From Alentia gelatinosa (Eukaryota; Annelida; Polychaeta; Phyllodocida; Polynoidae): a stretch of DNA of 64,000 nucleotides. Made by a program: the position numbers and the translations under genes. Below are positions 21,501 through 33,000 of the stretch, piece after piece. Under the pieces are notes generated by a model. That model was not told the DNA's origin and made no database searches. It worked only from the letters and a program-made list of their open reading frames with translations. The DNA is taken from the NCBI GenBank assembly GCA_950022655.1, contig OX465592.1:6914044-6978043 (forward strand). Direction: 5' to 3'. Within the stretch, counting starts at the first letter, position 1, and each line of letters opens with the position of its first letter.

Positions 21501-22573
21501 ATCTTAAGTACAGGTAAGTTAGTTTTACATAACACCAGATCAGGATTACTCTTCTTGACATTTTCAAATTGAACACCATTCAAAATTGTTACCCCAGAAC
21601 CTGTATCAATTTCCATGTTCGTAGAAACACCATTTAGATCTACACATACCGTATACGGTTTGACCTTTTTACTACCAGCTGTGTGATATAGGTTATACTG
21701 ATACTCGACATCATCATCTGGCTGCGATGCCATTGCACCCTGTTCAGCCTGAACAAAGTTAGTTCCAGATTGCTGACACACATTACGAAAATGATTGAAA
21801 CGAGAACATTTATGGCATTTCTTTCCCCATGCGGGACAGTCATTCGCTCTTTTCTGATGAGGAGTGCCCCCACAGCCAGGACACGATGTCTTCTTGTTAG
21901 CGGATGTTTCTTTAGACCTTGGTGCATACTGTCTATTTTTACCTCGTCCCCTTGACATGTGAGGCCTTGACGTCACTTTGTTGACCTTCGACTCAGCCGT
22001 CGCTGCAGTAGTAGTTGTCGCAGTAGGCATCGATTGGGCCATCACTTTACCTTGCCTACTTGTAGATTCCACAGTACGTGCAAACTTCATAAGAGCTGTC
22101 AGCTGCATATCTGGCTCAGTAAGTCCTTTTTGGCGAACCTTCTCCACCTGGCACTTCTGAATAATCTGCGATTTGATTTCAGCTTCAACATCATGAAACT
22201 CACAGTTTTTGGATAGACTGATAAGTCTGGTATGAAACTGATCAATAGTCTCATTTGCTTCTTGGTATGCTTGCCTAAACAGATAAACTTCATACTCCTT
22301 GTTACGCTTTGGTGCAAAGTAATCAGTGAGTCTAGTTCTTGCAGTGGCAAACATTGTAGTTTCATCAATGCCTAGGGATGTGGCAACATCCAATGCATCA
22401 TCTGCCAAATGCAGTATCAATACTGATGTCTTTTTGTTTTCATCAGTGATACCCTTGTACACCAGGAAATGAGGAAATTTTAAGAGCCATCTTTCCCACC
22501 GCTTAGCCGCGGACTCTAGAGGTTGTAATTGGAATGGCGGTAGAACAAAGTCACTCATTTTTGCTAAATGCAC
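18512..22573 (-). CDS. Gypsy-1 gag-pol polyprotein
   Basis: One frame of 1353 codons. Gag comes first, followed by Cys/His knuckles (CPGCGG..; CHKCSRFNHFRNVC) near residue 230-270. The aspartic protease has IDTGSG with D323. Reverse transcriptase has YLDD at 601-604. RNase H has CDASPYG with D750 and a TDHKPLL motif. Integrase has an HHCC finger ending C1002/C1005 and D1033, D1087 and E1123 (a D,D-35-E triad). The tail is Pro/Thr-rich and ends KPPEKLNL. All catalytic motifs are present with no stop or frameshift, so the element may be active. The start could be M1 or M6 (22558). Confidence 0.95.
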   Translation of the reverse strand: MHLAKMSDFVLPPFQLQPLESAAKRWERWLLKFPHFLVYKGITDENKKTSVLILHLADDALDVATSLGIDETTMFATARTRLTDYFAPKRNKEYEVYLFRQAYQEANETIDQFHTRLISLSKNCEFHDVEAEIKSQIIQKCQVEKVRQKGLTEPDMQLTALMKFARTVESTSRQGKVMAQSMPTATTTTAATAESKVNKVTSRPHMSRGRGKNRQYAPRSKETSANKKTSCPGCGGTPHQKRANDCPAWGKKCHKCSRFNHFRNVCQQSGTNFVQAEQGAMASQPDDDVEYQYNLYHTAGSKKVKPYTVCVDLNGVSTNMEIDTGSGVTILNGVQFENVKKSNPDLVLCKTNLPVLKMFSGASLLPLGRVTLNVQHAGQSLQLDALVVEGYGPCLLGRDWIEQLRLDWSSVHVLSEVDYKKLFPELFKPGLGKLKGYEAKLYIDRDAKPQQFRARPLPWSFKSKVEAELDRLECDGVIKKVEFADWHAPIVPILKPNGEVRICGDYKLTVNKAAKVDKYPIPNIDDLYQKLAGGVCFSKLDLSHAYQQVVLSEESRELTTINTTKGLFQYTRLCFGVSSAPGIFQRILEQLLQGIPMVTVYLDDILVSGRTREEAHQNLTTVLGRLQQAGLRLRGEKCVFLRDSVVYLGHKLDAQGIHPTTEKVEALQKAPRPTNVSELRSYLGMVNYYHKFLRDLSSTLAPLNQLLQKEVIWKWGPDQEQAFIKSKQLLLSSQVLVPYNPSLPLVLGCDASPYGVGAVLSHRMSDGSDKPIAFASRSLAPAEKNYAQIEREGLAIIFGVSKFHKYIYGREFVIETDHKPLLGPLKEDKLISPMSTARLQRWSLIMSNYQYKLEYKPGKYHGNADGLSRLPVAMPPSSVPVPAEIVLSFEVLGSSMVTAPQVAAWTAKDPILSSVHQHVVQGWPYEVREEISPYYRRREELSSEQGCLLWGARVIIPPQARDRVLEELHESHPGIVRMKSLARSYVWWPGIDAEIERKVKECQQCQIQSKSPPPSQLHPWEWPGKPWHRVHVDYAGPFEGKMILVIVDAHSKYIDAHVMNTSTSKATINKLRQTFATHGLPVMLVSDNGTCFTSSEFKDFCKQNAIKHVCTSPYHPASNGLAERAVQTLKGGLRKTPGEELEARVYRFLARYRVTPQTTTGQTPAELLMKRKPRFLLDVLRPSVSAKVLERQSAAIKNHQSTKREFYVGDAVWVVNFAGMPKWMPGVLESKLGPVTYTVHLEDGRLWKRHIDHIRVRVPTEPHYRENNNDVDATPVPTSIAHPPPMARGPAAMPTPSISSTDHKANQQDSDVPPTPNLLPPTPNKTTQKTAPVLTPTIRKSTRLSKPPEKLNL

Positions 22574-23005
22574 AATTCACTCAAGAATGTCCAAACAATG
22601 TAGATTTGAGAGTACTGACAGTGATGACCAGTTTACCACAACACACAAGTTGGCTAGATCTACTTGGCTAGATCCAGAGTGTGACAGTCTGAAGTGGTAA
22701 ATAAACTGTAGTTGAGTAAGTGACCAGATGAGTATCACAGATTGAGTTACTCAAACTGCACTTCTGTCTCAATACAAATATGATGGTTCACACAATGTCT
22801 CAAAAGTTCTGCCAGAATTATGGGTTTGTCCTACCTATTTTCCTTCCATTTGGTACTGCTGACACAAACTAGTACATTACCTCTGCTTGGGAGCACATGG
22901 TGAGCAGTCTGCAGTTGTTGTCAAGAGTTTGCCAAATTTATCTTCTTATTCCCCCATTGCCAGAGAAAACAGTCAATATTTGAAGTCCATGTAGGTTCAT
23001 TTAAG

Positions 23006-23017
23006 TCCTCGTCGCCA
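23006..23017 (-). other. Gypsy-1 primer-binding site
   Basis: TGGCGACGAGGA on the minus strand, complementary to a tRNA 3' end TCCTCGTCGCCA. As I recall it, this is the end of eukaryotic tRNA-Ser(GCU) plus CCA. Confidence 0.75.
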
Positions 23018-23021
23018 TTTA

Positions 23022-23194
23022 TGTGGTGTATTTGGGTGAAAGATGGCTTCAGTTAACTCTGATTATACAGACAACAACAACCTGTAACTGCTCTTATGGA
23101 TCGCCGACTCCATGTGCTGCTCAGCGTTTTATTTCAGGTCTCACTACACAGAATATATATTTAAGGTCTCACAACACAGAGTATATATATAATA
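23022..23194 (-). repeat. Gypsy-1 5' LTR
   Basis: 173 bp, identical to 18133-18305. Followed on the plus-strand side by target duplication CCGAT. Confidence 0.95.
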
Positions 23195-23199
23195 CCGAT

Positions 23200-24031
23200 G
23201 TACAGAAAAAAAATTGTAACTATCCATGTTAGTAGCGTGTTGACACTCATCAGAGGATGGCTGCGTTTATCAATGCTCCCGGATCGACTTTCGCTACCTT
23301 GTCCCTGATTGGTCCAATGCATTATAGATATTACTATATACCTGTGAGCGAATGTCTATAAAATACTACCTGCTGCTAGGGGTGTGGTATAAATAATGTT
23401 CGCGCATGGCGTGACAGTGGGCCATAGTGAATGGCATTGGCTTGGTACAGTTAATAAAACGGGTTTTTTTTAAACGATTAGGAGGTATATGATAATAAGA
23501 AAACGTAGTGACTAATCACATTTTCTCTAAATACCTGGACCGCTTTGCCACTGCAGACTCCGAGCCATGAATGCATATCTAGATCAAAAATAATATATGA
23601 CATGATCTTACCCACTTTTGACACTTCGATTAACAATTAAAAAAAAGCATAGAATCTGAAGAAATATACAGAGAAAAAAATATACAGGAAATGATGCAAT
23701 ATTATCAAGAGATGTCACGAGTTTGAGTTTATTTACGTCACGGAATGCGTGACATAAATAAACTCAAACGAATGGTGTCTAGATTTTTTTTCCTACCCCA
23801 TTTCCATGGTTTTCGAATATTAGAAAGTAGTGACATAAACAAGTGGGTACCAAGTGGCCTGTCACCAGGCTGTCGTAAAGTTTTGGTTATCTACGTAGTG
23901 GAATCACCAAGTCTTTATTGTGGATCTGCAATGTTTTTTTAGGACCCTCTCAATTTTATATTAAAAAAACGAGACTATTATATATAGTGATTCTCTTTCC
24001 AGGTGAGCATTCTAGTCACCACACAGTCGAG
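23200..24031 (+). other. HIBCH upstream region
   Basis: Contains a family A copy (23325-23545), a hairpin (about 23717-23764, TTTGAGTTTATTTACGTCACG against its complement), and a family F-like fragment after it. The HIBCH promoter must lie here, but no TATA or initiator is convincing. CTCTTTCCAG at 23993-24002 could be an acceptor for a 5' UTR exon. Confidence 0.5.
23325..23545. repeat. Family A element copy
   Basis: TATACCTGTGAGCGAATGTC, then CTGCTGCTAGGGGTG and AGGAGGTATATGATAATAAG. Closest to the copy at 56205-56440. Confidence 0.65.
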
Positions 24032-24078
24032 ATGGCCTCTTTCTTACCACTTCTGAGGACTGGAAGCATTGTTTTAAG
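24032..24078 (+). CDS. HIBCH: HIBCH exon 1 (start, presequence)
   Basis: ATG context GAGATGG. Encodes [15 protein letters not shown] plus AG. Donor AG|GTAAAG (phase 2). The start is chosen by its fit to the next exon and the presequence character. Confidence 0.88.
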
Positions 24079-27000
24079 GTAAAGTCATTACAGCATTTAT
24101 ATCTACCAAGGACTAAAGATAGTTTTACATATGAATAGTTCAGTCAAGCATAGCATTGATTTGAAACCCCTCCCTCCCTCCCTCCCTCCCTCCCTCCCTC
24201 CCTCCCTCCCTCCCTCCCTCCCTCCCTCCCTCCCTCCCCATATTATTTTCTGTAAATAATTTTCAACGTGTCTTAAGCTACTTTTATTGAATTCTAAATG
24301 TGCCCACCCGCTGATTTGCCTTAAAAGGCCAACAATTCTATAGTAAAATGCACATTTTTCTCTTGCTTATTACATATAACACTTAATCAGTTAATGTATC
24401 TAATTATTTTCCAGGGCTGGTAATTAAGATAAGCTAGCAGATACCCACTCCCTAGAAATCAATTTGTGTCACTTTAGGTGGTATATTTCCATACTGGTGG
24501 TGGATTTTATTGGGGAAAATACTCATTGGCAATGGCCACATGTTGGTGTCACAGGCACCATCCCATAAAAAACTAATAAATTTTCTTTTGTCGGGCACCC
24601 ACGAATGCTGACCACACAGATGGCATCAGCCTTTGAATTCCCCTGTGGGTTTGTACACTATAAAGCATGTTTGGTGGACGCCCTATGCGTCAGATTCACG
24701 GCCAGCCCATTGGAACACTCTCTTAAGCCTCGTCTTGTAGCACATTAGAATAAGAGCTTGTTAACATGAACCATCTCGTATCAGGTGGCCAAGAAAACCA
24801 GCTACGGTTGATGGCCAGCCAGTTTATTGGCAAATTTGTATAAGTAACAAATGAAAATGTAAAGAATCATCAACTAAGGCTAATAAAAGTGATGGAAAAA
24901 AAAGGTTAGGTGGAAAATTTAGTTTACTATACTGGTGAAAAACGCCAATTACTGTAGATGGAATTAATTAGGAAAAACATGTAGCGCATGGCTTGACCTC
25001 AAATTGATGAGGAACTAATGCTCTGTTATCCAAGTTTCAGCTGTTGTATGTGACAGAACCACACATATATAGAGCATGAATATGTCATTTGAGTATTCAT
25101 TCCATGGATACCGTAATGTCTCCATCTTTTATCGAAAAAGAAAATTCCACATGTTTGTACCAAACCTCGAACTTGAATTTTTATTTTTCTTTGTTTGACA
25201 TTATTTCTTATTGATATCAGGCCCTGAAGTTTATTGTTTAGCATGTGGGAGTTTTGGCATTTTGGATTATATTTTTCAGTTTATTTCACCTGTGGCAAGG
25301 CCATATCGTCAACTTTTTTTTTCAACAAATTAAGAATTTTAATATATAGAATTAAGGCAAATTCTATGAATAAATAAACCAGTCTTACCCAAATATTTCA
25401 GAAACGTTAGTGTGTCACCTTAAATATCAATAGATTCATTTAAAGTGGACTGTTCAACCTTATTAGAGACATAATCTGTTCAACCTAAACTTTCAACTAG
25501 TAGGTTGAAAATGTACACATCGTAGCAAGTTCACTTGTTATCCACTATCAGTTTTCACCCTTTTTGCCCTACCCTATCTGGAAACCCACTCATAAAATGA
25601 GCAAGTTAAGCAAAAGTCATTCCTTTCCTTTTTATAGTTACATTTTTTCCCTAGAACTTGTAGAGAAATATGTAACAAATTTACCACCAGTCAATAAGGT
25701 TAGAATCACTGCTGTAAGTTAGTTTTGATATTTTGATATGAAAATATATGTTTGTTTATGAAATGAAATTCACTAATATAAGTGTGCCCATGATGAGATC
25801 CCAAATGTCTTTTGCGCATTTGAATGAATCATTCTCAAGGTAGCATCTGTTGCGCCAGGAAGATTTAAAGCGGGTGTTCCATTGGGGCAATTGCACAACC
25901 ACAAAGGAGCATCAAACGGAGAGCAAACGTTGACCAAATGACGGCCTTTTGTAGCAATCGGTGTAGTAAAGTGAAGGAGGGAAAACACTCATTGGTGGTA
26001 GCAACACAGTGATTTGATGGTGACATCCGATAAACCCAAAAAGATTTGCTTTTGTTCGGCACCCACAAAAGTTGACCACACAGATGCCATGTTGCATCAG
26101 CCTTTGAATTCCTCTGTGGGTTTGTACAATATAAGCATGTTTGGTGGACGCCCTATGCGTCAAATTCACGGCCAGCCCAATGGAACACCCCCTTAAGCCT
26201 CGTCTTGTAAAATTGGCACATTGGAATAAGACCTCTGTAACACCAACTCTGCTTTCTCTTTTCAGGAGAAGTATATCTCGAACAGGCGTGATCTGTAAAC
26301 ACATTGTGAGTATCTTATATCATAATTGGGTATTTCAATGGTTTTGGATACTTTCATGCGCCAGCCGTGCTCTCACGATTCATCCAGACTTTGCAGGTCA
26401 ACAAATCACCTTGGATCGGTTTTTTATAACACATACTTTTGGAATAACCAATCTAGGTAAAAACCTTATTCTTAGTTTGCTGGTTTTTTCGTTCTCGGAT
26501 GGTGTATCCTAGTTGAACAAATTTGTTGTTGTTATCTGAAATCAGTTTTAACATATTTCATGTTTGATTAGATGGCTATGTTTGTGTTGCAGCGCGCCAT
26601 GTCCTCGTCAGCAGATAGCGGTGTACTAATGGAGAGAGTGGACTCGAAGGGCCTCATCACGTTAAACAGACCCAAGGCTCTCAACGCTCTCAACTTACCC
26701 ATGATCAGACACATCTACCCACAATTAAAGGTAAATCACCTACGATGATTAATCGTCCATGGTAAATTATCAATAATTAGACACATCTACCCACAATTAT
26801 AGTTAAATCACCTACGATGATTAATCGTCAATGGTAAATCATCAATAATTAGACACATCTACCCACAATTAAAGGTAAATCACCTACGATGATTAATCGT
26901 CAGTGGTAAATCATCAATAATTAGACACATCTACCCACAATTTAAGGTAAATCACCTACGATGATGAATCGTCAATGGTAAATCATCAATAATTAGACAC

Positions 27001-30000
27001 ATCTACCCACAATTAAAGGTAAATCACCTACGATGATTAATCGTCAATGGTGAATCATCAATAATCAGACACATCTACCCACAATTAAAAGTAAATAACT
27101 ACGACGGTAAATTGTCAATGATTAGACACATATACCCACAATTAAATGTAAATCACACAAGAAGTATATCATCAATAATTAGATTCAATGTTTTGGTCGT
27201 TTACTGTAATATATTCACTTGTTGGAAGCGCTACAGCTTCACGCAATATCTTTTAGATCTTTTTATATGAATTTATTATCATTAATTCAAGAATTATCTG
27301 AGAGGAAATGTAGGAACAAAGCCTTTTAAGTTGACTTCATGAGTTTCATTTCTGTTATAATCTGACAGGAGTGGGAGGAGGATCCCTCCATGTCGATGGT
27401 CATCGTCCGAGGTTCCGGAGGAAAAGCGTTCTGTGCAGGAGGCGATATCAGAGGTAACCATACACCTAAAGGGGCTGTTCCACCATCACACAAGATATAT
27501 CAGGATTTATCACGATTTGGTTGACTTACTGAGTCTTGCTAGGTTTCAAGTAATTACATGCATTTTTGCCGCGAACCATTGGTCCGGTTAAGCACCTTTG
27601 TCGTGTTCTTGTCGCGATATGCAGAGGTATGCAGCACTATGTCAGCAATAGGTCTAGCAGCATCACAGTGGTGGAGCATCCAAATATACACACATCATCA
27701 CGAAAAAATACACAAATCTTAGCGTGCGACGTGTTGCGGCAAAGGATGTAAGATATATCGCAGCACTGTAAGATATACCAAGATAGAACACGGCAAATGC
27801 ATTGTGTTGGTGGAATCAGCACAGAAATCATCCTAACATCTTAAAGTAATGTATGTTTTACTGAGGTAGGAAGAATAGGTATCAGAGATTACAATATGTG
27901 AAAACTTTATACACCTAAATCATCCTAACAGCTAAAAGTAATCTAGTTTCTTGTCGAGGTTTAAGAGAATTTCTCCTATTTGTAATTTTTCTTATGAACC
28001 TACTTGTTCTACATCTACTGGATGTGTAATTATCAGGTAGAATTGATTAATAACATCAGTTTTTCCCCTTTTTTTAGATTAGAAGTTGAGATTCGAAGTG
28101 TTATTTCTCATCTCGTATTGTAAATCTTGTAATTAATAACCTATTGATGTCTATAAATTGCAGCTGTTACTGATGCCGGAAAAGTTGGTGACAGTTTAGC
28201 AGAAGACTTCTTCAAGGAGGAGTACATTTTAAACAATGCCATAGGTGGGTACATTGTAGTGCAACCTTCAGATAATCATTACTTAGACCAGGAACCCACT
28301 GAGCTCCCGAATACGAAAAGCGTTCCGACACACTACAACACAGAATTGTTCAACATTCCGAAAAAGTGACAATGCAGTAATTCAGTTTCATACTCTTACA
28401 TTCAATAAAACCCAATTTTTCAAAATTCTTAAAAGGTTATGAGGCAGTAATTTTGATTCATAGCCATGTCAGAGCCATGTCAGAGCCATGTCAGAGCCAT
28501 ATCGTAAGCAGTGGGTGTCCGGTTTTAAATCCACATCAGAAAATATGTCTTCAAAATTAAAACCCATGTCATTTTCATGAAAATTGAATATGATAATCAC
28601 AAAGTGTTGTGGAAAAACACTTATTTGATACAAACATTACCATTGTTAAAGAGTATACTACATTAATATGACAATTTGGAAATCAATATAAACTCTTAAC
28701 AATTTGGTAATGATGGGATACCTAGATATCATTTATTGATATATTTGTAGGATAATCCAGTCTCCGGACCTCCTCATTTATTGATATGTATGTTTTCAAA
28801 TTAGTGAGAAGTACATGCAATGTATTTGCGTTTTATTATTTTTATGTTTCCGACAATTATTTCTTGTTACCAGGAACGCTCACCATCCCCTGGATCGCTA
28901 TCATCGATGGAATCACAATGGGAGGGGTACGTATCCAGGTTTATCTCACCCCTGGTACAAGTTTAGCCGTAGGAACAACATTAGAAAAAAATACTCATTG
29001 ATCACCCCGGTGACAATACTACCCCACAGTTGTGGCAGAGTGAATATGAGATGATGTCATATGCGATTGACTAATCAGCGGCCAGGATTTCAGAGAAAAG
29101 ACAAGACATCAACATGGAGATTTATATGTTCCCATTTGGATTTGCGAAGTAATTTCAATTATTCTGATATTGTGATGCTATCTAATGTCATTGAAAGGGG
29201 TGAGATAAATCCAGAACGGCACTCGATTCGTATGTGGATGGAATGATCGATTGTGGCCCATCCAAACTCTGGTGGTATTGTTTATTTATACAATTCTCGA
29301 TCCATTTCTATATAATTGTTATGCACCAGTGCTCATCAGTCCTATACTCATTAACCTATGGTCAGTGTATCATATGTATCACCTCATATCACAGGGATGG
29401 CAGTTTTTACTTTTCAATGGAAATCCTTCTTTTCATTTCACCTTATAAATAACTTTTTCTTGTATGAAACAAAGATATTATAAATTGAGTTCATTCACGC
29501 CAATAAAACCGTGGTTTGAACCTCCTCACACACCCTCAGGCCTATTCCATGGCAACACTGATGTATTTTCCATGTTTTCTCAGTCTCTCCGAGGCAGTAA
29601 ATACCACATGAAAAATATTTCCATTTTTTTCTAACCCCGACTAACATCCCTGATATCATACTTTTTCATATCCACCACAAATCGATTAAGTATTGTATTA
29701 TTGGGTGGAAATCCTAGTAAAATCCTAGCCATTTTATTCTTTTGGAATATGTGGCTAAAACCTAGAGGCAACAAATGCTTCAAATATAAAAAAGCTACTT
29801 TATTCGTTGAATACACAGCCTCATATACTCTATATCTTCAGGGAGTTGGGCTTTCAGTTCATGGCCAGTACCGGGTTGCTACAGAAAAGACCGTTTTTGC
29901 AATGCCGGAAACAGCAATAGGTAAGACACATCTTTCCAGCTTTACTGCTATATCAAAGGCCAATCCTTCTCATAACATGTCTATGGGGTGTGGGAAGTAA

Positions 30001-33000
30001 AAGAACTCACCTCGGTAAATGTGTTGGGGTGAGATTTCGACCTAAATTCATCTCATAGATTAAAACCCAGAGTAAGTCTAATAGAACATATTGGACGTTA
30101 AACTACCCAAACAAACAAAAGAAATCAAGGTATCCTATTTCAATGATAATTTACCTCATACCTAGTAAATATAAAACTGCAAAAAAACAGCTCCCATCGT
30201 AATGCACTATGCTGCTATTATATGTTTAGTTGATTAACTGTGCTTTTGTGATGATATAATCTATATGGAACCATTTCTATAGGATGTATTCAAAATCATT
30301 GAAAATTTTGATCCCGACCCCTCTCGATTTTGTACACAATGGATTAAAGAGATTTCCTCCCTGCCTCCCTGCCTCCCTCCCTCGCTCCCTCCCTCCCTGC
30401 ACTCCCTTCCTGCCTTCCTCCCTCCCTGCCTGCCTCCCTCCCTCCCTCCCTCCCTCCCTGCCTCCCTCCCTGCCTCCCTCCCCGCACTCCCTCCCTCCCT
30501 CCCTCGCTCCCTCCCTCGCTCCCTCCCTCGCTCCCTCCCTCGCTCCCTCCCTCGCTCCCTCCCTCGTTCCCTGCCTCCCTGCCTCCCTCCCTCTCACCCT
30601 CCCTCCCTCCCTCCCTCCCTCCCCGCACTCCCTCCCTGCCTCCCTCCCTCCCTTCCTGCCTCCCTCCCTCCCCGCACTCCCTTCCTGCCTCCCTGCCTCC
30701 CTGCCTCCCTCCCTCCCTCCCTGCCTCCCTCCCTCCCCGCAATCCCTCCCTGCCTCCCTCCCTCCCTCCCTGCCTCCCTCCCCGCACTCCCTCCCTCCCT
30801 CCCTCCCTCCCTCCCTCCCCGCACTCCCTCCCTGCCTCCCTTCCTGCCTCCCTCCCTTCCTCCCTCCCTCCCCGCACTCCCTTCCTGCCTCCATCCCTCC
30901 CCGCAATCCCTCCCTGCCTCCCTGCCTCCCTCCCTTCCTCCCTCCCTCCCCGCACTCCCTCCCTCCCTCCCTCCCTGCCTCCCTCCCTCCCCGCAATCCC
31001 TCCCTGCCTCCCTCCCTCCCTCCCTCCCTCCCCGCACTCCCTTCCTCCCTCCCTCCCTCCCTCCCTCCCTCCCCGCACTCCCTCCCTGCCTCCCTTCCTG
31101 CCTCCCTCCCTTCCTCCCTCCCTCCCCGCACTCCCTTCCTGCCTCCCTCCCTCCCTCCCTCCCTCCCCGCAATCCCTCCCTGCCTCCCTGCCTCCCTCCC
31201 TTCCTCCCTCCCTCCCTCCCCGCACTCCCTCCCTCCCTCCCTCCCAGCCTCCCTCCCTCCCCGCAATCCCTCCCTGCCTCTCTGCCTCCCTCCCTCCCTG
31301 CCTCCCTCCCCGCACTCCCTCCCTCCCTCCCTCCCTCCCTCCCTCCCTCCCTCCCTCCCTCCCTCCCTCCCTCCCCGCACTCCCTCCCTGCCTCCCTTCC
31401 TGCCTCCCTCCCTTCCTCCCTCCCTCCCCACACTCCCTCCCTGCCTCCCTTCCTGCTTCCCCCCCTTCCTCCCTCCCCGCACTCCCTCCCTGCCTCCCTC
31501 CCTCCCTCCCTCCCTCCCTCCCTCCCTCCCTCCCTCCCTCCCTCCCTCCCCGCACTCCCTCCCTGCCTCCCTTCCTGCCTCCCTCCCTTCCTCCCTCCCT
31601 CCCCGCACTCCCTTCCTGCCTCCCTCCCTGCCTCCCTGCCTCCCTCCCTCCCTCCCTCCCTCCCTCCTTCCCTCCCTCCCCGCTCTCATGAATCCATTAT
31701 GATGTGATCAGCGTCTCTATTTTAGGTTTGTTCCCTGATGTGGGAGGTGGTTACTTCTTACCTCGGCTTGGCGGTCAACTCGGTGTCTTCCTGTCTCTCA
31801 CCGGCTTCAGGCTCAAGGGCCGGGATGTGCAGCGAGCCGGTGTCGCCACACACTTTGTCCACTCTGAGAAGGTACGGACTATAAAACCTAGCAGCTGGAT
31901 ACAGGGGTGTCAGAGCTCAGGGAAATCCCTGAAATCAGGGTTTCTATATAACACAGAAGTATTGTCATCACTATTTGAAAGCTCACTATTTGAAAGCGTT
32001 AATAAGAGTATTGCCTGAAGCGCCAAATCCACTGAGGCGACAGAATGCGAAATTATTTAATACTTTTAATATTTTCGCAAGGCCATCGCAGGGGCATGCA
32101 AATTCGCATGAGCCTGGCAAGCACCAAGCGAATTTCATGCGAATGCCTGATCCACTGAAGCGATTTTTCATGCGACTGAGCGATCTCTGTGCAAACGTCG
32201 GCGACCACTAATTCGCATGAAAAATCGCCTCAGTAGATTTGGTGCTTTAGGCTCATAAGGACAACAATTCCCCTTCAATACTTAGGTAAGTACCTCGGGT
32301 AATTATATATATGTCAACCCCATATTGTTTCAGAAACCCTATATACCTGACTTCCCTGTAAATGTGTGTATTATTACTTGGCTTAAGATTTCTGTAGTTA
32401 CTGAACGTGATGGTGTATATAGATTGCAGATCTGGAGAAGGAGCTGCTTGCCCTGGACTTCCCTCAGCCGCAGTCTATAGGAGATCTACTCCAACGCTAC
32501 CACAAAGACGTGAGTGATCGTACTTTCTCATTGATCACTGCCATGTTTACATGTATAGTGGTATTAATAGACCGCGGCTAGTTTGCCATGTTTACTCGTA
32601 AAGCGCTATCAGCAGACCACGGCTAGTTCACCATGTTTACTCATAAAGCGCTATTAGCAGACGATGGCTAGTTCACCATGTTTACTTGTAAAGCGCTATT
32701 AGCAGAGAATACTGGACGCAACACTTCGTAGCCAGCAAACTTTGTATGCTACGCTTTGTAAATTGGACGCTATGCTTTTAACAATGTGAAGGGGGTATTC
32801 CACCAACAAGACAAAAACGTTGTACAGCGCCCGTATGGCGGTTGCTGGGGTTGCTGGCATATCTGCTCAATTTTAAATCATCTGTCGGGTTGGTTGAAGC
32901 ACACACCAGACGTTTCAGCAGGCGTCGGCTCTCCTGCCAGACGTTTCAAGACGTCTGTTGGAGGATATTGGGGGTCGTTGGAGTGTCGCTTCACGGTTGC

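Larger units (their letters stand above)
18133..23194 (-). mobile_element. Gypsy-1: complete Ty3/Gypsy LTR retrotransposon
   Basis: A 5062-bp element on the minus strand. Its two 173-bp LTRs (18133-18305 and 23022-23194) are identical base for base as read. It is flanked by the 5-bp duplication CCGAT (18128-18132 and 23195-23199). The primer-binding site (23006-23017) lies 4 nt inside the 5' LTR and the polypurine tract (18306-18317) touches the 3' LTR. One long gag-pol frame fills the interior. Short LTRs, a tRNA-Ser-like primer and a single ORF fit the Mag/C-clade group of Gypsy, which is an inference. It has inserted into a family F repeat between PHF14 and HIBCH. Confidence 0.96.

Noticed and set aside
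30277..31702. ORFs of about 470 codons on both strands (Ser-Leu-Pro-rich and Gly-Arg-Glu-rich)
   Set aside because: They are translations of the CCCT/GGGA satellite, which has no stop codon in any frame, and they lie inside a well-defined HIBCH intron.
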